Assembly (NCBI GenBank): GCA_964554125.1
Contig: CAZKNG010000062.1
Span: 1 to 13,654 of the forward strand
DNA: 13,654 bases
DNA from: JAGHBT01 sp035311885
Lineage (GTDB): Bacteria > Krumholzibacteriota > Krumholzibacteriia > Krumholzibacteriales > WJIX01
Direction: 5' to 3'
Positions 6,948 through 11,996 of this stretch are shown in pieces. A model generated the notes under the pieces. It was not told where the DNA came from, did no database searches, and worked only from the letters and a program-made list of their open reading frames with translations. Made by a program: the position numbers and the translations under genes. Within the stretch, counting starts at the first letter, position 1. Every line of letters starts with the position of its first letter.

Positions 6948-7295
6948 CTACTTGTTTGGAACAACGCATAGAAATTTAAGTTTGCTTTCTCCCGTATTTA
7001 TGAATGAATGTTTTTTACCTTCCGGCACGAAGATAAAATAACCCTTTGAGAAATCTTTTTTATCATTTTCAAATTCAAGTCTGCCCTCGCCTTCGAGGAT
7101 ATAGACTTCATGTTCCCAGGGGTGCTGATGAAACGGGGTTCTTCCTCCCTCGCCGACCTCAAATAAGCGCATGGCAAAGTTTCTAGCTCCGTCACTTTCA
7201 GAAATCAGCCATCTGATATTTACATTCTTTGCTCCCTCAGTATCTACATCCACCGCCTTGACATCTACCGCTTTATTTATTTTTAGATCCGCCAT
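6948..7295 (-). CDS. small single-domain cupin protein
   Basis: This 115-residue soluble protein is one conserved beta-barrel cupin. Motif 1 is FHQHPWEHEVYILEGEG, with H56, H58 and E63 as metal ligands. Motif 2 is GYFIFVPEGKKHSFIN, which fits G-x5-P-x-G-x2-H-x3-N exactly (G85, P91, G93, H96, N100), so the full metal site is present. Small cupins of this kind act as dioxygenases, isomerases or ligand sensors; the substrate cannot be deduced. The N-terminal 23 residues are polar, with a short VDVKAVDVD repeat. AAAGGAGG lies six bases before the ATG, a near-perfect Shine-Dalgarno. It is the first minus-strand gene beyond the divergent region and has its own promoter candidate at 7341-7369. The downstream OMP gene has its own promoter, so this may be a single-gene unit. 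Confidence 0.88.
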   Translation of the reverse strand: MADLKINKAVDVKAVDVDTEGAKNVNIRWLISESDGARNFAMRLFEVGEGGRTPFHQHPWEHEVYILEGEGRLEFENDKKDFSKGYFIFVPEGKKHSFINTGESKLKFLCVVPNK

Positions 7296-7320
7296 ATCCG
7301 CCTCCTTTTAAATAGATAAT

Positions 7321-7339
7321 AATACCTGCTAAAGGTATT
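7321..7339. repeat. inverted repeat AATACC-n7-GGTATT over the cupin transcription start
   Basis: Plus-strand AATACC (7321-7326) and GGTATT (7334-7339) are perfect inverse complements with a seven-base centre. The predicted start site of the minus-strand cupin transcript (about 7334) falls inside it. That position suits a repressor operator; it could also form a weak hairpin at the 5' end of the mRNA. Confidence 0.45.
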
Positions 7340-7340
7340 T

Positions 7341-7369
7341 ATTCTAACGCAGACTACAAGGCGAGTCTA
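7341..7369 (-). promoter_or_regulatory. candidate promoter of the cupin gene
   Basis: On the minus strand TAGACT (7369-7364) and TAGAAT (7346-7341) are separated by 17 bases. The -10 matches five of six consensus positions and the -35 four of six. The predicted leader is about 39 bases. Confidence 0.5.
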
Positions 7370-7381
7370 AACCAGAACCGG

Positions 7382-7391
7382 TGTCCGGACA
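7382..7391. promoter_or_regulatory. perfect palindrome TGTCCGGACA in the divergent intergenic region
   Basis: Ten bases of perfect dyad symmetry sit between the minus-strand cupin promoter (7341-7369) and the plus-strand promoter (7423-7452). A second short symmetry, AAAAC-A-GTTTT, lies at 7396-7406. Either could bind a regulator of both directions; neither matches an operator I can name. Confidence 0.3.
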
Positions 7392-7422
7392 AGTTAAAAC
7401 AGTTTTCAGGTTATTGTCCCGC

Positions 7423-7452
7423 TTGACAGTTGTATGTTAAAGAGGTTATTTT
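7423..7452 (+). promoter_or_regulatory. ywlE: sigma70-type promoter of the ywlE-like gene
   Basis: TTGACA (7423-7428) and TATTTT (7447-7452) are separated by 18 bases. The hexamers are identical to those of the OMP promoter at 6897-6925. A perfect TATAAT also occurs at 7481-7486, but with no good -35 at the right distance. The predicted leader from the first promoter is about 47 bases. Confidence 0.6.
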
Positions 7453-7493
7453 GGGGCTGAATAGATTTAACAGCGCCCTTTATAATTCAGTCC

Positions 7494-7500
7494 AGGCGGA
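7494..7500 (+). promoter_or_regulatory. ywlE: ribosome binding site for the TTG start at 7506
   Basis: AGGCGGA ends about six bases before TTG 7506. No ATG lies between it and the P-loop of the protein, whose family begins only a few residues before that loop, so the TTG start is well supported. Confidence 0.6.
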
Positions 7501-7505
7501 AAATA

Positions 7506-7985
7506 TTGGAACGCGTCCTTTTTGTATGTACAGGGAATACATGCCGAAGCCCTATGGCTGAACTATTGGCGAAGAGGAAGATGGCTGGTTTTGAAAATTT
7601 ATCCTTTTCGTCCGCCGGGATATCCGCGCGTGACGGACAACCAGCTTCACCTCTGGCGATAAGTGTCCTTTCTGAAATGGGCATTGACCTCTCTTCTCAT
7701 AGAGCTTCCAGACTGACACGGGACAAGATAACAAATTCCGGTCTTATCGCGGCCATGACGCCGCTTCATAAATCAGCTGTGCTGGATATTGATCCGGAAG
7801 CTGAACCGAAGGTGATTGTTCTCGGGGAATTGGACGGGCGGAGAAAAACCGCCGATATCATAGATCCAATCGGCCGGGGGAGGGAGGCTTATATCGGTGT
7901 AAGAGATGAGATAGATCATCTTACCGATATCTTGAAAGATTACATCACCGAAAGGTTTAACCTTGGAGGTGATATGCCGGACTGA
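7506..7985 (+). CDS. ywlE: low-molecular-weight phosphatase, probable protein-arginine phosphatase (YwlE type)
   Basis: This 159-residue cytoplasmic phosphatase starts at TTG. The catalytic P-loop CTGNTCRS lies at residues 8-15, with nucleophile C8 and R14. The general-acid aspartate lies in the loop IIDPIGRGREAYIGVRDEI (D120-P121). In the LMW-PTP family the residue before the second cysteine is usually Ile in tyrosine phosphatases and Thr in YwlE, where it favours phospho-arginine; here it is T12. The order of this gene before rpiB and glyA also matches the B. subtilis ywlE-ywlF-ywlG-glyA locus. The enzyme would remove phosphate from arginine, or possibly tyrosine or arsenate; no McsB kinase or ars gene is in the window. 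Near the 3' end GGAGGTGAT directly precedes an in-frame ATG and a stop two codons later. The next gene, ilvE, starts 220 bases away with its own promoter. Confidence 0.85.
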   Translation: MERVLFVCTGNTCRSPMAELLAKRKMAGFENLSFSSAGISARDGQPASPLAISVLSEMGIDLSSHRASRLTRDKITNSGLIAAMTPLHKSAVLDIDPEAEPKVIVLGELDGRRKTADIIDPIGRGREAYIGVRDEIDHLTDILKDYITERFNLGGDMPD

Positions 7986-8097
7986 TAGAATTGGGATGAT
8001 CGGGTTTTCCCATACGGATTATTCCCATTCCGGTATTGGATTTTCCCGGGCGATTTTACAGGCAGCGCGGAATTATCGGCAAAAACTGAGATTGTTG

Positions 8098-8126
8098 TTG
8101 TAACCGCCGGTTATTATTTCTATAAT
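8098..8126 (+). promoter_or_regulatory. ilvE: sigma70-type promoter of ilvE
   Basis: TTGTAA (8098-8103, four of six) and TATAAT (8121-8126, perfect) are separated by exactly 17 bases. A start near 8133 gives a leader of about 73 bases before ATG 8206. Confidence 0.6.
8101..8113. promoter_or_regulatory. palindromic operator candidate TAACCGCCGGTTA
   Basis: Six-base arms TAACCG and CGGTTA flank a single central C. The site overlaps the end of the -35 box and fills the spacer of the ilvE promoter, where a bound repressor would block RNA polymerase. I cannot assign it to a known regulator. Confidence 0.45.
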
Positions 8127-8139
8127 TACCGCGAACTGG

Positions 8140-8155
8140 GGCGGGTTGTTCCGCC
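8140..8155 (+). other. GC-rich hairpin in the ilvE 5' leader
   Basis: GGCGG (8140-8144) and CCGCC (8151-8155) form a five-pair stem with loop GTTGTT, followed by GGG and then TTCTCTTTT. It is terminator-like but lacks an immediate T-run. An upstream AACCGCC (8102-8108) could pair with the same 5' arm through a one-base bulge, an alternative structure. Confidence 0.35.
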
Positions 8156-8193
8156 GGGTTCTCTTTTGGGAATTGAAAAATCATTTGTTTAAA

Positions 8194-8198
8194 GGGAG
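8194..8198 (+). promoter_or_regulatory. ilvE: ribosome binding site deciding the ilvE start
   Basis: GGGAG ends seven bases before ATG 8206. This favours the 309-residue protein over an in-frame TTG at 8146, which lies inside the leader hairpin and would add 20 residues not typical of the family. Confidence 0.75.
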
Positions 8199-8205
8199 TG
8201 TGAAA

Positions 8206-9135
8206 ATGGCTTTGAAAAAATCAGACAAGATATGGATGGACGGGAAATTTGTCGACTGGGATGACGCTAAGATCCATGTCTGCGCCCATGTTATTCACTA
8301 CGGTTCGGCTGTGTTCGAAGGAATAAGATGTTATGATACTAAGAAAGGGCCTGCGATCTTCAGACTCGAACCTCATATAAAACGGCTCTATAATTCGGCT
8401 AAGATGTACAGGATGGAACCTGAAATACCTATGCGGGAGTTTATGGAAGCCTGCTTTGAAACTATTAGAAAGAATAATATGAAGGCTTGTTATATAAGAC
8501 CTTTGGTTTACAGGGGTTATAATGAACTGGGAGTTAATCCGTTTAACAATCCGGTGAATTCTTTCATAGTAGTCTGGGAATGGGGGAAATACCTTGGGCC
8601 GGAAGCTCTTGAGCAGGGCGTTGATGTCTGTGTATCGACATGGGATAGAATCGCTCCAAACACATTCCCGGCCCTTGCTAAAGCCGGCGCGAATTATATG
8701 AATTCTCAACTGATCAAGATGGAAGCTATCAAGAACGGCTACGTCGAGGGTATAGCTCTTGATGCAAATGGTTACGTAAGTGAAGGAAGCGGTGAAAATA
8801 TCTTCCTTGTACAGGACGGCAAACTCTTTACTCCTCCATTGGGGGCGAGTGTTCTTCCTGGAATCACACGGAATACCGTTATAGAGCTGGCCGAAGGTCT
8901 CGGGTATGAAGTGGTTGAAAAACTGATCCCCAGAGAGATGCTTTATATAGCAGACGAGGTTTTCTTTACCGGAACCGCGGCTGAGATAAGCCCAATCCGG
9001 AGTGTTGATAAGATCAAGATAGGAGAAGGCAAAAGAGGGCCTATAACAACTGAATTACAGGAACTTTTCTTCAAGGTCCTAAACGCTGAGGTTGAAGAGA
9101 AATTCCATTGGCTGGATTTTGTTTATAAGGATTGA
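8206..9135 (+). CDS. ilvE: branched-chain amino acid aminotransferase
   Basis: This is a 309-residue PLP fold-type IV aminotransferase, the usual IlvE length. The N-terminus KIWMDGKFVDWDDAKIHV leads into HYGSAVFEGIRCY (31-43), the family hallmark. The PLP lysine is K159 in ALAKAGANYMNSQL, the same number as in E. coli IlvE. YVSEGSGENIFLV and SVLPGITRNTV are the phosphate- and cofactor-binding segments, and VFFTGTAAEISPI is near the C-terminus. It transfers the amino group between glutamate and the keto acids of Leu, Ile and Val, the last step of their synthesis. D-amino acid and 4-amino-4-deoxychorismate relatives share the fold, but the length and motifs fit IlvE. It lies between the ywlE-like gene and rpiB, where most versions of this cluster have no aminotransferase, and has its own promoter and operator-like palindrome. 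rpiB follows after 27 bases, so ilvE transcripts probably continue into it. Confidence 0.93.
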   Translation: MALKKSDKIWMDGKFVDWDDAKIHVCAHVIHYGSAVFEGIRCYDTKKGPAIFRLEPHIKRLYNSAKMYRMEPEIPMREFMEACFETIRKNNMKACYIRPLVYRGYNELGVNPFNNPVNSFIVVWEWGKYLGPEALEQGVDVCVSTWDRIAPNTFPALAKAGANYMNSQLIKMEAIKNGYVEGIALDANGYVSEGSGENIFLVQDGKLFTPPLGASVLPGITRNTVIELAEGLGYEVVEKLIPREMLYIADEVFFTGTAAEISPIRSVDKIKIGEGKRGPITTELQELFFKVLNAEVEEKFHWLDFVYKD

Positions 9136-9162
9136 TTTTATCAGAAAGGGAGGCCTTATTCC

Positions 9163-9603
9163 ATGAAGGTTGCGATTGGTTCAGATCATCGCGGTTTTCC
9201 GCTCAAGGTGAGGATTACGGAATTTCTCAGTAAGGAAGGGCACGGCATTCTTGATCTGGGTACAAACGGAACCGATTCCGTCGATTATCCCGATTTTGCA
9301 ATTCCCGTAGCCGAGAAGGTCGCGAGCGGGGAAGTTGACCGCGGAATCCTGATCTGCGGCAGCGGTATAGGAATGTCAATTGCGGCAAACAAGGTTTCAG
9401 GTGTAAGGGCTTCATTATGTAAAACTGCCGGAGACGCTGAGATGACGAGACTGCATAATGATTCAAATGTTCTCGCGCTTTCTGAAAAGAGCGCGGATGA
9501 CCCCGCGATTGAAGAGCTCGTAAGGATTTGGCTTGAAACACCCTTCGAGGGAGGCCGTCATCTGAGACGAATAAATAAGATTCATGAATATGAAAGCCGT
9601 TAA
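9163..9603 (+). CDS. rpiB: ribose-5-phosphate isomerase B
   Basis: This 146-residue RpiB/LacAB-family enzyme interconverts ribose 5-phosphate and ribulose 5-phosphate in the non-oxidative pentose phosphate pathway. The N-terminal MKVAIGSDHRGF carries the substrate-binding D8-H9. DYPDFA (41-46), the active-site loop LICGSGIGMSIAANK with C65, and RLHNDSNVLALS are all present and match true RpiB. The gene is full length. GGGAGG lies about ten bases before the ATG. It follows ilvE by 27 bases and precedes glyA by 31, in the same operon. The rpiB-glyA pairing next to a YwlE-type phosphatase is a recurring arrangement in bacteria. Ribose 5-phosphate feeds nucleotide synthesis, which suits the dCMP deaminase and nrdR genes further down. 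Confidence 0.95.
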   Translation: MKVAIGSDHRGFPLKVRITEFLSKEGHGILDLGTNGTDSVDYPDFAIPVAEKVASGEVDRGILICGSGIGMSIAANKVSGVRASLCKTAGDAEMTRLHNDSNVLALSEKSADDPAIEELVRIWLETPFEGGRHLRRINKIHEYESR

Positions 9604-9634
9604 AAGTACTTTTGTTGAAGAGGGGCGATAGGAA

Positions 9635-10888
9635 ATGTTTGAAGAAAATCTATTTGGGTATCTTGAAAAAACAGATCCTGAAATAATGGCAGCGGTAAGG
9701 GGAGAGCTGGACCGGCAGCAGAATCAGCTGGAAATGATAGCCAGTGAGAATTTCGCGAGCAAGGCGGTTCTTGCCGCTTTAAGCAATCCGATGCAGAATA
9801 AATACGCGGAAGGGTATGTAGGAAAACGTTATTACGGCGGATGTGAATTTGTCGATCAGGCTGAAAGGCTGGCCCGCAGAAGAGTAAGAAAGCTCTTCGG
9901 CGCGGAAGGCGCGAATGTTCAGCCTCATTCGGGCACTCAGGCTAATATTACAGCTTATCTTTCATTTATAAAACCCGGGGACAAGATAATGGGCCTGAGT
10001 CTGTCACACGGAGGGCATTTGTCACACGGTCATCCCGTAAACTTTTCGGGTATGTTCTTCGATGTTGTTCATTACGAGGTTGACCGCGAGACACGGACAT
10101 TCAACTACGACGCCCTGGAGAAACAGGTAAAAAAAGAAAGGCCCAAACTTTTTGTGGCTGGAGCAAGCGCCTATCCCAGGTTCTGGGACTGGGAGAGAAT
10201 TCGCCGGATATGCGACAGCGTCGGAGCTGTAATGATGGTTGATATAGCTCACATAGCGGGTCTTATTGCCGCCGGTGTTCATCCGAGCCCCGTTCCCTAT
10301 GCTGATGTTGTTACATCCACAACACATAAGACTCTTCGGGGGCCGAGGGGAGGTTTTGTCCTCTGCCCTAAAAAATATAAAAAGAGTGTAAATAAAATGA
10401 ATTTTCCCGGCACTCAGGGCGGTCCCTTCATGCATGTTATAGCGGCTAAAGCTGTTTGTTTCAAGGAAGCTATGACGGATGAGTTTAAAGAGTATCAGAG
10501 GCAGGTTGTTGAAAACGCCTCCAGGCTAGCTTCCTACATAATGGATCACGGATTCGAACTCGTAAGCGGCGGTACCGACAATCATCTCTTCCTTATTGAT
10601 TTGTCAAACAAAGGGTTAACGGGTAAAGCGGCGGAGAAAGCTCTTGAGAAAGCCGGTATAACAGTAAACAAGAATACTGTGCCTTTCGACGAGCAAAGCC
10701 CCTTTGTGACTTCTGGGATTAGAGTCGGCACTCCGGCGCTTACTACCCGCGGGATGAAGGAAGCTGAAATGGATCTTATAGGTGAGATGATCGTAAGGGT
10801 TCTTGAAAACCTTGAAGATGAGAATATATTAGCGGAGGTCAGGAAAAAGTCTTTTGAACTTGCAGGGAGTTTTCCGCTCTATAAATAA
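9635..10888 (+). CDS. glyA: serine hydroxymethyltransferase
   Basis: This 417-residue PLP enzyme has the usual length for bacterial SHMT. It converts serine and tetrahydrofolate to glycine and 5,10-methylene-THF in the cytoplasm. Visible signatures are: EMIASENFAS (33-42); NKYAEGYVGKRYYGG (55-69); QPHSGTQAN (96-104); SHGGHLSHG (124-132); VDIAHIAGLIAAG (202-214), with D203 and H206; and STTHKTLRGPRGG (228-240), with the Schiff-base lysine K232. PFDEQSPFVTSGIRVGTPALTTRG near the C-terminus is the folate/substrate segment. No key residue is missing. A purine-rich AGGGGCGATAGGA precedes the ATG. It lies between rpiB and the dCMP deaminase gene on one probable transcript. Its methylene-THF product and the dUMP made by the next enzyme are the two substrates of thymidylate synthase. 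Confidence 0.97.
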   Translation: MFEENLFGYLEKTDPEIMAAVRGELDRQQNQLEMIASENFASKAVLAALSNPMQNKYAEGYVGKRYYGGCEFVDQAERLARRRVRKLFGAEGANVQPHSGTQANITAYLSFIKPGDKIMGLSLSHGGHLSHGHPVNFSGMFFDVVHYEVDRETRTFNYDALEKQVKKERPKLFVAGASAYPRFWDWERIRRICDSVGAVMMVDIAHIAGLIAAGVHPSPVPYADVVTSTTHKTLRGPRGGFVLCPKKYKKSVNKMNFPGTQGGPFMHVIAAKAVCFKEAMTDEFKEYQRQVVENASRLASYIMDHGFELVSGGTDNHLFLIDLSNKGLTGKAAEKALEKAGITVNKNTVPFDEQSPFVTSGIRVGTPALTTRGMKEAEMDLIGEMIVRVLENLEDENILAEVRKKSFELAGSFPLYK

Positions 10889-10996
10889 TTATGAGTTTTC
10901 CTCAAGGAGCGGCCCCCGCGCGGCTTGCGAGAGAATGAATGTTATAGTTTCCAGACGCTGTCCGCCGATAAAAACGAATCTTTTCTTTTACTCCCC

Positions 10997-11000
10997 GGAG
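10997..11000 (+). promoter_or_regulatory. comEB: ribosome binding site deciding the dCMP deaminase start
   Basis: GGAG ends five bases before ATG 11006. The frame is open upstream to a TTG at 10925, but the extra 27 residues are not family-like and that codon lacks a Shine-Dalgarno. The site sits in a tight inverted repeat, ACTCC-CC-GGAGT. Confidence 0.65.
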
Positions 11001-11005
11001 TGTTT

Positions 11006-11476
11006 ATGAGCAGACCGACCTGGGATGAATATTTTATGAAGATAACCCGTCTTGTCGCTGAGCGTTCGACATGTTTAAGGCGTCAGGTGGGAGCTATTAT
11101 AGTAATAAAGAAAAGGATAATTTCAACAGGTTATAACGGAGCTCCCAAAGGATTGGAGCATTGTCTGGATATAGGGTGTCTGCGGGTAAAAATGGAAATC
11201 CCTTCGGGTGAAAGACAGGAATTGTGCAGAGGTGTTCACGCTGAACAGAATGCTATAATACAAGCGGCCGGTGGAGGCATAGATATGGAAGGGTCTACTA
11301 TGTACTGCACAGATTCTCCCTGTGCCACCTGCTCTAAGATGATTATTAACGCGGGGATCAGAAAGCTGGTTCTCGGAAGGAAATACCCCGATAGACTGGG
11401 GGAACAGCTTATAAATGCGGCGGGGATTGAAACGGTGTATTTAACCCCTGTTACGGAGGAAGAAAATAAACCGTAA
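11006..11476 (+). CDS. comEB: dCMP deaminase
   Basis: This 156-residue zinc-dependent deaminase converts dCMP to dUMP, the precursor for dTMP. The N-terminal SRPTWDEYFMKITRLVAERS is typical of the ComEB/dCMP deaminase family. RRQVGAIIV and STGYNGAPKG shape the nucleotide site. The catalytic zinc motifs are VHAEQNA (H78, with E80 as proton shuttle) and SPCATCSKMI (C106 and C109). An insert between residues 50 and 76, with C53, C58 and C74, is common in dCMP deaminases and distinguishes them from tRNA or cytidine deaminases. I chose ATG 11006 because of its Shine-Dalgarno and the family N-terminus. It lies 117 bases after glyA and only 12 bases before nrdR, so deaminase and nrdR are very likely cotranscribed. 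Members are often inhibited by dTTP and activated by dCTP; this cannot be judged here. Confidence 0.94.
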   Translation: MSRPTWDEYFMKITRLVAERSTCLRRQVGAIIVIKKRIISTGYNGAPKGLEHCLDIGCLRVKMEIPSGERQELCRGVHAEQNAIIQAAGGGIDMEGSTMYCTDSPCATCSKMIINAGIRKLVLGRKYPDRLGEQLINAAGIETVYLTPVTEEENKP

Positions 11477-11488
11477 AAGGAGGATGAT

Positions 11489-11947
11489 TTGCGTTGTCCC
11501 GCGTGCGGTAATGAAGAAGATAAGGTTGTTGACAGCAGATCCACCCGTGATAATTCGGCTATCAGAAGACGCCGGGAATGTCTGTCCTGCGGATATAGAT
11601 TCACCACCTACGAAAGCGTTGAGCAGAGACCTGTTATGGTCGTTAAGAAAGACGGCAGCAGGGAGCGTTATTTAAGAGACAAAATGCTGGACGGCATTCT
11701 CAGAGCGTGTGAAAAACGGCCGGTTTCAATCGAAACACTCGAAAAACTGGTAGATGAAGTTGAGCGTTCAGTCTCAAGCAGCATAAGGGATGAAATTCCA
11801 ACAGAAGAACTGGGCAACGAGATTATGAAGAGACTCGTGTCTGTTGATCAGGTTGCCTATGTCCGCTTCGCTTCAGTCTACCGGGATTTTAAGGATATTT
11901 CCCAGTTTCTTATGGAATTGAAGGTACTCCTGGGAAAGGATAAATAG
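11489..11947 (+). CDS. nrdR: transcriptional repressor NrdR
   Basis: This 152-residue regulator has the standard NrdR length. An N-terminal zinc ribbon has MRCPAC (C3, C6) and CLSCGYRF (C31, C34), with VDSRSTRDNSAIRRRREC between. An ATP-cone domain follows from about residue 48 to 135, with VMVVKKDGSRERYLRDKML at its start and VAYVRFASVYRDFKDI near its end. NrdR senses ATP/dATP and represses ribonucleotide reductase genes through paired NrdR boxes; I saw no such box in this window, so its targets lie elsewhere. The start is TTG 11489, preceded by GGAGG five bases away. An ATG at 11484 overlaps the Shine-Dalgarno in another frame and encodes nothing family-like. The dCMP deaminase gene ends 12 bases upstream, a pairing that keeps dNTP supply genes together. 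Confidence 0.96.
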   Translation: MRCPACGNEEDKVVDSRSTRDNSAIRRRRECLSCGYRFTTYESVEQRPVMVVKKDGSRERYLRDKMLDGILRACEKRPVSIETLEKLVDEVERSVSSSIRDEIPTEELGNEIMKRLVSVDQVAYVRFASVYRDFKDISQFLMELKVLLGKDK

Positions 11948-11962
11948 TAATTCAATTGTAAC

Positions 11963-11974
11963 CCGGGTACCCGG
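11963..11974. promoter_or_regulatory. perfect palindrome CCGGGTACCCGG upstream of the lipoprotein gene
   Basis: This 12-base perfect dyad lies in the 49-base gap between nrdR and the next ORF, 22 bases before its ATG. It may be an operator. As RNA it could form only a very tight stem, and no T-run follows, so it is not a convincing terminator. Confidence 0.35.
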
Positions 11975-11996
11975 AAACCTCTGAAAGGAGAAAAGC

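Larger units (their letters stand above)
7986..8205 (+). other. 220-base ilvE leader/intergenic region
   Basis: No well-supported gene is here. It holds a 35-codon open frame (7996-8103) ending in Leu-Arg-Leu-Leu-Leu with a poor ribosome site, a near-consensus promoter (8098-8126), a palindrome inside that promoter, and a GC-rich hairpin (8140-8155) followed by GGG and a T-rich stretch. An imperfect hairpin with arms at 8012-8018 and 8029-8036 could weakly end the upstream transcript. Confidence 0.5.

Noticed and set aside
8012..8036. Imperfect hairpin after the phosphatase gene as an intrinsic terminator
   Set aside because: It needs a bulge and a ten-base loop, and only a short interrupted T stretch follows.
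8146..8205. TTG start for ilvE at 8146
   Set aside because: It lies in the leader hairpin, adds 20 non-family residues, and ATG 8206 has GGGAG at ideal distance with the canonical N-terminus.
8221..8709. Minus-strand 162-codon frame inside ilvE
   Set aside because: Antisense shadow of a clear IlvE coding sequence.
10022..10435. Minus-strand 137-codon frame inside glyA
   Set aside because: Antisense shadow of a fully conserved SHMT coding sequence, with no domain or start signal.
10925..11005. TTG start for dCMP deaminase at 10925
   Set aside because: The family N-terminus begins at ATG 11006, which has GGAG five bases upstream; the added residues look non-coding.
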